A DNA stretch of 9,734 nt from Methylotetracoccus sp. (GTDB lineage Bacteria; Pseudomonadota; Gammaproteobacteria; Methylococcales; Methylococcaceae): NCBI GenBank assembly GCA_025458755.1, contig JALORT010000041.1, forward strand, positions 1 to 9,734, in the 5' to 3' direction. This document shows, piece after piece, positions 1 to 6,592 of this stretch. Each line of letters opens with the position of its first letter. Positions within the stretch are counted from its first letter, which is position 1. The translations under genes were made by a program, and so were the position numbers. The notes under the pieces were generated by a model. It was not told the origin of the DNA. It ran no database searches and worked only from the letters and a program-made list of their open reading frames with translations.

Positions 1-83
1 CCGTCATAGCCTTCCTTGACGGCACCGAGGCCGGCGCAGCCGGCGAGCAGCACGGAAAGCAGCAATGCCAGGATGCGATGCAT
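1..83 (-). CDS. bamB: Probable outer-membrane assembly lipoprotein BamB, N-terminal fragment
   Basis: Only the first 27 codons are in the window; the gene continues past the left edge. The start ATG (83-81) shares one base with the yfgM stop codon (TGATG), so translation is probably coupled; no Shine-Dalgarno is visible. The fragment is a lipoprotein signal peptide: Arg3, a hydrophobic core rich in Leu, and a lipobox LLAGC with the lipidated cysteine at residue 16, followed by AGLGAVKEGYD. The family and the BamB name come from position: a lipoprotein directly after hisS and yfgM is nearly always BamB, the beta-propeller partner of BamA in outer-membrane protein insertion. The mature domain cannot be seen, so the lipoprotein call is firm and the BamB identity is inferred from synteny. 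Confidence 0.75.
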   Translation of the reverse strand, partial: MHRILALLLSVLLAGCAGLGAVKEGYD

Positions 84-718
84 CACGAACGGACAGGCGC
101 CAAGTCCTGAATCTTGAGTTCCAGCAGCGGGGATTTTTCGCCGAGCGAGCGTGCCTGCTCATAAGCGGTTCGCGCCTGGTCGTGACGCCCTAACGCCAGC
201 AGGATGTCGCCTTTCAACTCGGCGTAGAGCGCCTGGTAGGGTGCCACCATTTTGGTGTCCGCCGCTTCGATCAATTGCAGCGCCTCCTCGTCTTCCTGCA
301 GCGCCAGCATCACTTGGGCGAGGCGCAATCGGGCCAGCAGGCGAAGGTTTTCTTCACCGGACTTGGCGAGCACTTCTTTCAGTAACTGCTTGGCCGCGTC
401 CAGCTCGCCGCGGTCGGCCTTGAATTTCGCCGCGAACAGCCGGCCGTACCAGCCGTAAGCGCTGGAGCCATGCTGTTCGATTAGCCGTTCGCTGAGTTTC
501 AAGGCGGCATCGAACTGCTTGTTCTGCTGCGCAGTCAGCATTTGCTGAAAGGTCGTTCCGGCTTGTTCGGCATTCTGCCATTGCTTGGTCTGCCAGAAAT
601 TCCACCCCAGCACGAGTGCCGCGCCGAAGCCCACACCCAACACGACCGAGCGGCCGTTTTCCTTGAGCCATCGCTTGAGAGCCTCGAGGCGCTCCTCTTC
701 GGTTAAATAATCTTCCAT
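83..718 (-). CDS. yfgM: YfgM-family membrane-anchored TPR protein (ancillary SecYEG translocon subunit)
   Basis: The 211-residue product matches the YfgM layout. A short cytoplasmic N-terminus (MEDYLTEEERLEALKRWLKE) is followed by one transmembrane helix at about residues 24-42, then a periplasmic helical region of TPR-like repeats (about 50-205) rich in Ala, Leu and Gln. In E. coli, YfgM associates with the SecYEG translocon and the chaperone PpiD and helps hand exported proteins to periplasmic chaperones; that role is known for the family and inferred here. A strong Shine-Dalgarno AAGGAGA (731-725), overlapping the hisS stop, sits 6 bases before the ATG and fixes the start. The gene lies 11 bases after hisS and overlaps bamB by one base, so the three are very likely co-transcribed. 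Confidence 0.9.
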   Translation of the reverse strand: MEDYLTEEERLEALKRWLKENGRSVVLGVGFGAALVLGWNFWQTKQWQNAEQAGTTFQQMLTAQQNKQFDAALKLSERLIEQHGSSAYGWYGRLFAAKFKADRGELDAAKQLLKEVLAKSGEENLRLLARLRLAQVMLALQEDEEALQLIEAADTKMVAPYQALYAELKGDILLALGRHDQARTAYEQARSLGEKSPLLELKIQDLAPVRS

Positions 719-724
719 CCGGAA

Positions 725-731
725 TCTCCTT
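725..731 (-). promoter_or_regulatory. Ribosome binding site of yfgM
   Basis: AAGGAGA on the minus strand is a near-perfect Shine-Dalgarno, 6 bases before the yfgM ATG and overlapping the hisS TAA stop. It is the strongest ribosome binding site in the hisS-yfgM-bamB run and contrasts with the absence of one before hisS and bamB. Confidence 0.8.
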
Positions 732-2007
732 ACAGTTTGAGCAGGGGTTTCAGGTACGTTGCGAGCTCGGATTGGGACAGCGTACGCTGCTCGCCCTCCT
801 GACGGAGGGCCTTCACGCCGATCGAACCGTCCCGCACCTCGTCATGCCCGAGAATCAGTGCGAGCGCGGCACCGCTGCGGTCAGCGCGTTTGAACTGGCT
901 CTTGAAGCTGCCGCCGCCGCAATTCGCTATCAGGCGCAGTTCCGGAAGCTCGGAACGCAAGTTCTCCGCGAGTTGTGCGCCAGGTATTTCTGCGTCATCT
1001 CCGACGCGAATCAGATACGCATGCGGCTGCGCGGCTTCGCGAACCGCCGCCTGCTCGCCCATCAGATCGATCAGCCGCTCGATGCCGAGCGCGAAGCCGA
1101 TCGCCGCGGAACCACGGCCGCCGAGCTGCTCCACCAGTCCATCGTAGCGTCCTCCGGCACAAACGGTCCCTTGTGCGCCGAGCTCATCGGTGACCCATTC
1201 GAACACCGTCTTGCCGTAGTAGTCGAGCCCCCTGACTAGCCGCGGATTGACCGTGTAGGCTATTCCTGCGCGCTCCAGGGCGTCTTTCAGTCCATCGAAA
1301 TGACGCCGCGACTCCTCGCCGAGATGATCGCGTAAAGCCGGGGCTTCCTCGATCACGCTGCTGAGAGCGGGGTTTTTGCTGTCCAGAATCCGCAGCGGAT
1401 TGGTTTCCAGCCGACGCCGGCTGTCTTCGTCCAACTGGGCGAAATGCTGGCGCAAATAAGCCACCAGATGCTGGCGGTAGACCAGTCGCTCCTCCAGCGT
1501 GCCGAGGGAATTCAGCTGCAACTCGAGCTTAGGGGCTATGCCCAGTTCCGACCACAGGCGCCGGCACAGGAAAATCAGCTCGGCGTCGATGTCGGGGCCC
1601 GGCATGCCGTAGGCTTCGACGCCGATCTGGTGGAACTGGCGGTAGCGCCCCTTCTGTGGACGTTCATGCCGGAACATCGGTCCGCCGTACCAGAGCCGAT
1701 GGATCTGGTTGTGCATCAGGCCGTGTTCCAGGCAGGCCCGGAGACACCCGGCGGTGCCTTCAGGCCGCAGCGTCAGCGAATCGCCGTTCCGGTCGGCAAA
1801 GGTGTACATTTCCTTTTCGACGATGTCCGTCACTTCCCCGATCGAGCGCTGAAACAGCTCCGTCTTTTCGACGATCGGTAAACGGATTTCGCGGTAGCCG
1901 TAGGCGGCCATCACGCGGAGCACAATCGTTTCGAAATGCTGCCAAACCGGGGTGTGATCGGGGAGGATGTCGTGCATCCCCCGAATCGCCTGGATGTTTT
2001 CGCTCAT
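730..2007 (-). CDS. hisS: Histidyl-tRNA synthetase
   Basis: This class II aminoacyl-tRNA synthetase attaches histidine to tRNA-His in the cytoplasm. The 425-residue length is normal. Visible signatures in order: class II motif 1 region RGMHDILP (9-16), motif 2 [16 protein letters not shown] (about 112-127), the histidine-specific loops [14 protein letters not shown] (257-270) and AGGRYDGL (284-291), and motif 3 [11 protein letters not shown] (302-312). The anticodon-binding domain covers about 330-425 and includes KRADRSGA. The frame stays open for 54 codons upstream to 2169, but the family begins at [16 protein letters not shown], so the start is ATG 2007-2005. No Shine-Dalgarno precedes it (upstream bases CACCTATCGGTC), and a GC hairpin with four T residues lies between pilW and this start. 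rodZ and ispG, often found just before hisS, are absent here. Confidence 0.97.
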   Translation of the reverse strand: MSENIQAIRGMHDILPDHTPVWQHFETIVLRVMAAYGYREIRLPIVEKTELFQRSIGEVTDIVEKEMYTFADRNGDSLTLRPEGTAGCLRACLEHGLMHNQIHRLWYGGPMFRHERPQKGRYRQFHQIGVEAYGMPGPDIDAELIFLCRRLWSELGIAPKLELQLNSLGTLEERLVYRQHLVAYLRQHFAQLDEDSRRRLETNPLRILDSKNPALSSVIEEAPALRDHLGEESRRHFDGLKDALERAGIAYTVNPRLVRGLDYYGKTVFEWVTDELGAQGTVCAGGRYDGLVEQLGGRGSAAIGFALGIERLIDLMGEQAAVREAAQPHAYLIRVGDDAEIPGAQLAENLRSELPELRLIANCGGGSFKSQFKRADRSGAALALILGHDEVRDGSIGVKALRQEGEQRTLSQSELATYLKPLLKL

Positions 2008-2019
2008 GACCGATAGGTG

Positions 2020-2037
2020 AAAAGGCCGGTCCCGGCC
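2020..2037 (-). terminator. Short GC hairpin plus four T residues between pilW and hisS (weak terminator or leader hairpin)
   Basis: On the minus strand the 34-base gap between the pilW stop and the hisS ATG contains GGCCGGGACCGGCC followed by TTTT. The dyad is perfect apart from the two central bases; a realistic fold is a 5-bp stem (GGCCG/CGGCC) with a GGAC loop. The stem and T-run are short, so at most this is an attenuating or processing signal. hisS must be expressed, so complete termination would need a promoter within pilW, which I did not identify. Confidence 0.35.
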
Positions 2038-2041
2038 GTCG

Positions 2042-2818
2042 TCAATGTAAGCTTCCCCAGCGGGCCGCTTGACCCGCTTCGAAGCTGTCCGGAAACCCGG
2101 TGCGCAGCCGCTCCAGATAGGACGCTGCTGCGGCGCGATCACCGAGCGCGAGTTCGGTTTGCGCACCAAGCCACAGCGAAGCCGGCGTCTCCGCGGCCAC
2201 CTCCCGATAGCGCTGGAGAAACCCTCGCGCCGGCAGGTACTGCTTGGAGGCCACGGTCAGTTTTGCCATTTCCAGCAGCGCGGGAGCAAACCGCGGATTG
2301 GCCTGCAGGGCTTGTCGAAAGAAGCCCTCTGCCTCGGCGTTGCGATTCGCTGCTTTCGAACAGATGCCGGCGTTGGTCAGCGGGAGCCAGGGTTGCTGAT
2401 ACAGCGGCGCGGCGATGACCTGGCGAAATTGTGCCATGCCGTCCTGCTGCCGCCCGTGTTCGCAGAGGAAACGGCCGTAATTGTTACGGGCACTGTAGTT
2501 CTCCGGATTGTTCGCGATCGCCTTGCGGAAGTAGCCATCCGCTTCGTCGTCCCGCTGCAGCCGGTCGTACAGCACACCCAGCGCGTTGTAGGCCTCGCTG
2601 TTGCTGCTGTCGAGATCGACCGCGCGCTTCAGATCCGCGTCCGCCGTTTCCAGCATGCCCTGTTCCATGTACTGAATGCCCAGCTGCACATAGACGTCGG
2701 ATTGGCTCAGCGAGGCGTAGGGGTCCTGGGGATTGCTGTCCCGCTTCTCGTCGAACATCTGGCAACCTGTCAGCACGAGGCAGACCGCTGAGAAGGCGCC
2801 GGCACGGCCGGCATTCAT
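2042..2818 (-). CDS. pilW: Type IV pilus biogenesis/stability lipoprotein PilW (PilF)
   Basis: The 258-residue product is an outer-membrane TPR lipoprotein of the PilW/PilF family, needed in Pseudomonas and Neisseria for assembly or stability of type IV pili (PilQ secretin assembly). A lipoprotein signal with lipobox LTGC puts the lipidated cysteine at residue 19. At least four to five TPR units follow between about residues 40 and 235, with typical pieces such as [18 protein letters not shown] and [17 protein letters not shown]. The chosen start ATG (2818-2816) overlaps the rlmN stop as ATGA, which implies translational coupling and explains the lack of a Shine-Dalgarno; the frame is open further upstream but lies within rlmN. 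The place after rlmN is the usual one. In Pseudomonas-type genomes rodZ and ispG come next; here hisS does. No pilus structural genes are in the window. Confidence 0.92.
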   Translation of the reverse strand: MNAGRAGAFSAVCLVLTGCQMFDEKRDSNPQDPYASLSQSDVYVQLGIQYMEQGMLETADADLKRAVDLDSSNSEAYNALGVLYDRLQRDDEADGYFRKAIANNPENYSARNNYGRFLCEHGRQQDGMAQFRQVIAAPLYQQPWLPLTNAGICSKAANRNAEAEGFFRQALQANPRFAPALLEMAKLTVASKQYLPARGFLQRYREVAAETPASLWLGAQTELALGDRAAAASYLERLRTGFPDSFEAGQAARWGSLH

Positions 2819-3918
2819 GGACCCGCGGGGTGTAGCCGCAGATGGCTGCGGCTGCGGGCCCGGACTTCGCCGACCAGTTGACCGCATGCCGCGTCGATGT
2901 CGCCACCTCGCGTCTTCCTGCGGGTGGCGATCAGGCCGGCCTGATGCAGAATCTGGGTGAAACGTTCGATCGCCTCCGGTGTGGAGCAACGGTAATCAGT
3001 ATTCGGAAATGGGTTGAACGGGATCAGATTGACTTTGGACGGCACATGGCTGAGCAAGCGCACCAGCGCCCGCGCATGCGCGGGCGTATCATTCACGCCG
3101 TCAAGCATCACATACTCGAAGGTGACTTTGCGCCGGTTCTCGCGGCCCACGTAGCGTTTACACGCCTCGATTAACTCACGCAGTGGATACTTGCGATTGA
3201 CCGGCACCAGCTCGTTGCGCAGCTCATCGTTTGGCGCATGCAGCGACACTGCGAGGCTGACCTCGGTGACTTCACCCAACCGATCCAGCGCCGGCACGAT
3301 TCCGGAAGTGCTCAGCGTCACCCGCCGCTTCGAGAGGCCGTAGGCGAAGTCATCCATCATGAGGTGAGTCGCTGCGACGACGGCATCAAAGTTCAGCAGC
3401 GGCTCACCCATGCCCATCAGCACGACATTGGTGATGCGTCCTTGGTCGCCGAGTTCGCGGCGGGCAACCCATAACTGGCCGACGATTTCGGCGACACTGA
3501 GATTGCGGCTGTAGCCCTGGCGTGCGGTCGAGCAAAACGAGCAGGCCAGCGCGCACCCGGCTTGCGACGAAATACAAAGCGTGCCGCGCCCGGGCTCTGG
3601 AATGAAGACCGTTTCGATGCGGTTGGTCGGGTCGACCTGCATCAGCCATTTGCGCGTGCCATCCGCAGACTGCTGGGCGAGGACGACCTCTGGAGGCCGG
3701 ATCACGGCGCGCTCCCGCAACGCTTCGCGCAGTGCTTTGCTGAGATTGGTCATCGCGTCGAAATCGCCCACTCCGCGCTGATGAATCCATTGCAGCACCT
3801 GACCGGCACGAAAAGGCTTCTCACCGATCTCCCGAAAGAAACCCTCCAGACCCGGCCGGTCGAGATCGAGCAGGTTGATGCGTGCCGCCGGCTCAGCGGC
3901 AGCGGGGGCAGAGTTCAT
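2815..3918 (-). CDS. rlmN: Dual-specificity 23S rRNA A2503 / tRNA A37 C2-methyltransferase RlmN
   Basis: RlmN is a radical SAM enzyme that methylates C2 of A2503 in 23S rRNA and of A37 in some tRNAs. The 367-residue product has the radical SAM [4Fe-4S] motif CX3CX2C (Cys122, Cys126, Cys129 in GCALACSFC), and both methyl-transfer cysteines: Cys115 in TLCISSQ and Cys345 in [17 protein letters not shown] (169-176) is the SAM-binding segment. The N-terminal accessory domain begins [15 protein letters not shown], as in E. coli. The start ATG 3918-3916 lies inside ndk, a 26-base overlap; a longer reading to 3984 adds residues unlike the family. No clear Shine-Dalgarno precedes the start, so translation probably depends on ndk. 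The stop overlaps the pilW start by four bases. As an Fe-S enzyme it relies on Fe-S assembly such as that encoded by the upstream isc genes. Confidence 0.97.
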   Translation of the reverse strand: MNSAPAAAEPAARINLLDLDRPGLEGFFREIGEKPFRAGQVLQWIHQRGVGDFDAMTNLSKALREALRERAVIRPPEVVLAQQSADGTRKWLMQVDPTNRIETVFIPEPGRGTLCISSQAGCALACSFCSTARQGYSRNLSVAEIVGQLWVARRELGDQGRITNVVLMGMGEPLLNFDAVVAATHLMMDDFAYGLSKRRVTLSTSGIVPALDRLGEVTEVSLAVSLHAPNDELRNELVPVNRKYPLRELIEACKRYVGRENRRKVTFEYVMLDGVNDTPAHARALVRLLSHVPSKVNLIPFNPFPNTDYRCSTPEAIERFTQILHQAGLIATRRKTRGGDIDAACGQLVGEVRARSRSHLRLHPAGP

Positions 3919-4324
3919 CTTCGCCGAAAAAATAGCGGATCTCCTGTTCCGCGGTTTCGGGACCATCGGAGCCATGCACCGCATTCTCGTCGATGCTGAC
4001 GGCGAAGTCCGCGCGGATGGTTCCCGGTGCCGCTTCCTTGGGATTGGTGGCCCCCATCAGCTCGCGATTCTTCGCAATAGCTGCCTCGCCCTCCAGCACC
4101 TGAATCATCACCGGGCCGCTGATCATGAACTGGACCAGGTCATTGAAAAACGGCCTGGCTTTGTGCACGGCATAAAAGCCTTCTGCGTCGTCCCGAGTCA
4201 GTTGCTGCATCTTCGCGGCGATGATCCTCAACCCGGCTTTCTCGAAACGGCTGTAGATCTCGCCGATGACATTCTTGCTGACGGCATCGGGTTTGATGAT
4301 GGAGAGTGTTCGTTCGACGGGCAT
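3893..4324 (-). CDS. ndk: Nucleoside diphosphate kinase
   Basis: Ndk transfers the gamma-phosphate of ATP to nucleoside diphosphates through a phospho-histidine and balances (d)NTP pools in the cytoplasm. The 143-residue length equals that of E. coli Ndk. Visible marks: N-terminal [12 protein letters not shown] with Lys11, the active-site His117 in NAVHGSDG (the signature in which the histidine is phosphorylated), and the typical ending [11 protein letters not shown]. The start ATG 4324-4322 follows a weak purine stretch (CAGGGA). A promoter candidate (4496-4524) would give about a 165-base leader. The 3' end overlaps rlmN by 26 bases. The context (isc genes, ndk, rlmN, pilW) is the standard gammaproteobacterial order, but hscB, hscA, fdx and iscX, which usually lie between iscA and ndk, are absent. 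Confidence 0.97.
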   Translation of the reverse strand: MPVERTLSIIKPDAVSKNVIGEIYSRFEKAGLRIIAAKMQQLTRDDAEGFYAVHKARPFFNDLVQFMISGPVMIQVLEGEAAIAKNRELMGATNPKEAAPGTIRADFAVSIDENAVHGSDGPETAEQEIRYFFGEDELCPRCR

Positions 4325-4495
4325 GGTGTGTCCCTGTTTAAGGCTTCAAGAGTCGTTGTGGATTGTTCGGGAAGACGAAAGACTGCGCGGCTCGAGGCGC
4401 ATTCGGAACGGATCGTGGGTCCAATCCGCCGGGCGCAGGTTGTAGGCTTGCGCACTATCCGCCCGCGATTCCCGGCCTTGCCGAAAACCCTGCGG
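4325..4495 (-). other. Noncoding ndk leader with inverted repeats
   Basis: No gene is recognisable here. The stretch contains a 6-bp perfect dyad CGGGCG...CGCCCG (4430-4465, with a 24-base loop) and a 5-bp dyad CGGAT...ATCCG nearer ndk. It may fold as a structured 5' leader, but it matches no riboswitch, tRNA or leader class I know. No remnant of hscB, hscA, fdx or iscX was recognised in it. Confidence 0.4.
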
Positions 4496-4524
4496 ATTCT
4501 AAAGTATTTTGGCTGACTTGATAA
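4496..4524 (-). promoter_or_regulatory. Predicted sigma-70 promoter for ndk-rlmN-pilW-hisS
   Basis: On the minus strand a -35-like TTATCA (4524-4519, 4 of 6) is separated by exactly 17 bases from TAGAAT (4501-4496, 5 of 6 to TATAAT). Transcription would start near 4490, leaving a leader of roughly 165 bases before ndk. The -35 lies inside the hairpin at the end of iscA, so this promoter directly follows the isc module. Confidence 0.55.
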
Positions 4525-4545
4525 GGAGGAGGGGCGGCCCCTTAT
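4521..4545 (-). terminator. Hairpin at the 3' end of iscA (possible terminator or mRNA stabiliser)
   Basis: Reading the minus strand, ATAAGGGG pairs with CTCCTTAT (8 bp including one G-T), with a 9-base loop; the iscA TAA stop is in the 5' arm. No T-run follows, so it is not a standard intrinsic terminator. A competing smaller stem GGGG/CCCC is also possible. It marks the boundary between the isc module and the ndk promoter. Confidence 0.35.
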
Positions 4546-4865
4546 ACGGCGAAGCTTTCTCCGCAGCCGCAGCTGGCTTTGACATTCGGATTATTAAAGC
4601 GGAATGCCTCATTGATTCCTTCGCGGGTATAGTCGACTTCGATGCCGTTCAGGAAGGACAAATCCTGGTTCCTGACCACCACCTTCACGCCGTGCTGTTC
4701 GAACACGGCGTCATCGGGTGTCACATCATCGGCATAATCGACGACGTAGGCAAAACCGGAGCACCCGGACTTCCTGACGCCCAGGCGCAGCCCCAGGCCC
4801 TTACCCCGGCGGGCCAACTGCTTGGAAATCTGCCGGGCTGCGCTCTCGGTCAAGCTCAATGACAT
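4542..4865 (-). CDS. iscA: A-type iron-sulfur carrier protein IscA
   Basis: IscA binds iron or [2Fe-2S]/[4Fe-4S] clusters and delivers them to apo-proteins. The 107-residue product has the same length as E. coli IscA and lines up along its whole length, with the three conserved cysteine ligands at Cys35 (RKSGCSGFAY) and at Cys99 and Cys101 (SCGCGESF). The closing GCGESFAV and the segment GKGLGLRLGVRKSGCSG point to IscA rather than ErpA or SufA. A good Shine-Dalgarno GAGGT (4878-4874) lies 8 bases before ATG 4865-4863. It starts 27 bases after the iscS stop, so it is co-transcribed with iscR and iscS. In canonical operons iscU sits between iscS and iscA; it is missing here. Confidence 0.95.
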   Translation of the reverse strand: MSLSLTESAARQISKQLARRGKGLGLRLGVRKSGCSGFAYVVDYADDVTPDDAVFEQHGVKVVVRNQDLSFLNGIEVDYTREGINEAFRFNNPNVKASCGCGESFAV

Positions 4866-4892
4866 CGTTTATTACCTCACTGCTTGGAATGA

Positions 4893-6038
4893 TCAGCCTG
4901 CGGCCACACGCCGCACTGAGCGTTGCTCCGTCTTCGGGAGTCGCTGCAGCACCGTTAGGAAACGGTCGATATCCAACTCGGTGTTGGAGAGCCCAAGACT
5001 GACCCGAACCGCCCCTCGGGCCGTTGCGGGGTCGACGCCCATCGCCAACAAAACCGGACTGGGCTCGCTGCCGCCGCTGGCGCAGGCAGACCCGCTGGAT
5101 ACGGCGAAGCCCTCGCGGTCCAGCAGCATCACCAGCATCTCGCCATCGAACCCGGTCTGGCTGAACTGCACTGTGTTCGGCAGCCGCGGAGACGAGTGGG
5201 CAAAAATGGTGATGCCGGGGATTGTTGCCAAGCCCTGCTCCAGCCGCTCCCGCAGCGCGCTTTGGTGCGCCCGGCGCTCTTCGAGTTCAGTCAAGGCCAG
5301 CTCGGCCGCTTTGCCGAAGCCGACGATCGCCGCGACATTTTCCGTTCCGCCGCGTAAGCCGCGCTCCTGACCGCCACCGTGAATCTGCGGTACCAGCGAG
5401 ACCGAGCGGTCTACGATCAACGCACCGGCTCCCTTGGGGCCGTAAATCTTGTGCGAGGAAAGGCTCAGCAGTTGCACATTCGACGAGGCGAAATGGATCG
5501 GGATCTTGCCCGCCGCCTGCGTGGCATCACAGTGCACGATGGTCCCAGCCTCCCGCAGGTCGGCGGCGATCTCGGGAATCCGATTGATCACGCCCGTTTC
5601 GTTGTTGGCCCACATCACGGACGCGAACAGCGCTTTCGCGGCCTGGTCACGCACGCTGTTCGGCGCGATCAGTCCTTCCTCGTCGACGGCCAGTGTTTCC
5701 ACGGCCCAGCCTTGGGAGGCAAGAAGCGCCATCGGTTCGGTGACCGCAGGATGTTCGGTCGCACCCATGGCCGCGAGTCCGCGCGTCAATCGGTGGCCGA
5801 GCCCCTTGATCGCCAGATTGTTGGCCTCGGTTCCGCCGCTGGTGAACACCACCTGGGGTGGGTTTGCTCCCACCAGCGCGGCCACCTGTTCGCGCGCGGT
5901 ATCGAGCGCACTGCGTGCGACTCTCCCGAGACGGTAAAGGCTGGACGGATTGCCGTAGAAGCGCGACAGATAAGGCAGCATCACTTCGAGGACACGCTCG
6001 TCCAGGGGCGTGGTCGCATTGTGGTCGAAATAAATCAT
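4893..6038 (-). CDS. iscS: Cysteine desulfurase, IscS/NifS type, with short C-terminus
   Basis: This PLP enzyme converts L-cysteine to L-alanine and passes the sulfur as a persulfide to Fe-S assembly or other acceptors. The 381-residue product has the PLP lysine Lys197 in SSHKIYGPKG, the conserved His96 in GATEHPAV, WANNETGV (143-150), the PLP-contact loop GGGQERGLRGGTENV (221-235) and the mobile-loop active cysteine Cys319 in SSGSACASGGSEPS. The loop and length resemble NifS or a divergent group I IscS more than E. coli IscS (404 residues). The protein ends QRLPKTEQRSVRRVAAG and lacks the tail with which IscS binds IscU. The start ATG 6038-6036 overlaps the iscR stop as ATGA; a reading to 6242 lies within iscR and is not family sequence. 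Enzyme class is certain; IscS versus NifS-like subgroup is less so. Confidence 0.93.
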   Translation of the reverse strand: MIYFDHNATTPLDERVLEVMLPYLSRFYGNPSSLYRLGRVARSALDTAREQVAALVGANPPQVVFTSGGTEANNLAIKGLGHRLTRGLAAMGATEHPAVTEPMALLASQGWAVETLAVDEEGLIAPNSVRDQAAKALFASVMWANNETGVINRIPEIAADLREAGTIVHCDATQAAGKIPIHFASSNVQLLSLSSHKIYGPKGAGALIVDRSVSLVPQIHGGGQERGLRGGTENVAAIVGFGKAAELALTELEERRAHQSALRERLEQGLATIPGITIFAHSSPRLPNTVQFSQTGFDGEMLVMLLDREGFAVSSGSACASGGSEPSPVLLAMGVDPATARGAVRVSLGLSNTELDIDRFLTVLQRLPKTEQRSVRRVAAG

Positions 6039-6532
6039 CCGCCGGTTTCTGCGCCGGCTTCCTCGCGCGGCGCTGTAATGACTGCTGTGATTTTGACGCG
6101 TCGATCCTGCCGTTGTGCCACCCTCCTGACGTTCTTCCGCTGGAGGAGATCGTGCAGATTGATCGTGGACAGGTAGAGACGAATTTGCTCGCTCAGGCCC
6201 ATCCACAGGTCGTGGGTCAGACACGGCTGATCGTTCTGACAATTCCCTTGCCCGCCGCAGCGGGTGGAATCCAGCGGTTCATCGACGGCCGTGATGATGT
6301 CGGCGATGTTGATCAATTTGGCATCGCGGCTGAGCTGGTATCCGCCGCCGGGACCGCGGACTCCTTCGACCATGCCGGCGCGGCGTAACCGCGAGAACAA
6401 CTGTTCCAGGTAGGATAATGAAATGTTCTGGCGCTTCGCGATGTCTGTCAGTGACACCGGTCGTTTTTCGCTATGATAGGCCACGTCGAGCATGGCCGTG
6501 ACGGCATAGCGGCCCTTCGTCGTCAACCGCAC
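6035..6532 (-). CDS. iscR: Rrf2-family [2Fe-2S] transcriptional regulator IscR
   Basis: IscR senses Fe-S cluster supply: the [2Fe-2S] form represses the isc operon, and both apo and holo forms bind a second class of sites. The 165-residue product starts with the family-typical MRLTTKGRYAVTAMLDVA, has the winged-helix DNA-binding region (about 1-80) with LSYLEQLFSRLRRAG and VRGPGGGY, and carries the cluster ligands Cys92, Cys98, Cys104 and His107, the same numbering as in E. coli. The start is GTG (6532-6530), supported by AAGGGAG seven bases upstream and by homology. A promoter overlapped by a type 1 IscR box lies just upstream, so autorepression is likely. The stop overlaps the cysteine desulfurase start by four bases, a tighter junction than in E. 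coli. The C-terminal 30 residues are basic and variable, as usual. Confidence 0.96.
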   Translation of the reverse strand: MRLTTKGRYAVTAMLDVAYHSEKRPVSLTDIAKRQNISLSYLEQLFSRLRRAGMVEGVRGPGGGYQLSRDAKLINIADIITAVDEPLDSTRCGGQGNCQNDQPCLTHDLWMGLSEQIRLYLSTINLHDLLQRKNVRRVAQRQDRRVKITAVITAPREEAGAETGG

Positions 6533-6539
6533 TACAGTG

Positions 6540-6546
6540 CTCCCTT
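6540..6546 (-). promoter_or_regulatory. Ribosome binding site of iscR, supporting a GTG start
   Basis: AAGGGAG on the minus strand lies seven bases before the GTG at 6532-6530. This decides the start, since there is no ATG before the conserved RLTTKGRYAV. Confidence 0.75.
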
Positions 6547-6563
6547 AAATTTGGCCTTATCTG

Positions 6564-6592
6564 ATAAAAACATATCCGACGAAATTAGTCAA
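6564..6592 (-). promoter_or_regulatory. Predicted sigma-70 promoter of iscR
   Basis: A -35 TTGACT (6592-6587, 5 of 6) and a -10 TTTTAT (6569-6564, 4 of 6) are separated by 17 bases. Transcription would start near 6557, giving a leader of about 25 bases. The -35 and most of the spacer lie inside the IscR box. Confidence 0.65.

Noticed and set aside
681..690. Palindrome GCCTCGAGGC, also present at 6709-6718, with a near copy at 4390-4398
   Set aside because: The copy at 681-690 simply encodes Arg-Leu-Glu-Ala in yfgM; two or three occurrences in GC-rich DNA are not enough to claim a repeat family.
2008..2169. Longer N-terminus for hisS
   Set aside because: The added 54 residues read through pilW and the intergenic hairpin and have no counterpart in HisS proteins.
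2069..2791. A 240-codon plus-strand frame opposite pilW
   Set aside because: It is the complement of clear TPR coding sequence and shows no domain or ribosome binding site of its own.
4228..4455. A 75-codon minus-strand frame crossing the ndk leader into ndk
   Set aside because: It overlaps the conserved ndk N-terminus in another frame, has a GTG start without a good ribosome binding site, and has no family resemblance; also considered and rejected as an iscX or fdx remnant.
4430..4465. Possible tRNA or small structured RNA in the ndk leader
   Set aside because: No cloverleaf, T-loop or known RNA family consensus could be found; kept only as an undefined dyad.
4509..4862. A plus-strand frame of 117 codons over iscA, with a GGAGG-like motif near 4524
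   Set aside because: The purine motif lies after the proposed start and belongs to the iscA 3' hairpin; the frame is antisense to iscA.
6039..6242. Longer N-terminus for the cysteine desulfurase
   Set aside because: The extra 68 residues lie inside iscR and are low-complexity; the family starts at MIYFDHNATTP.
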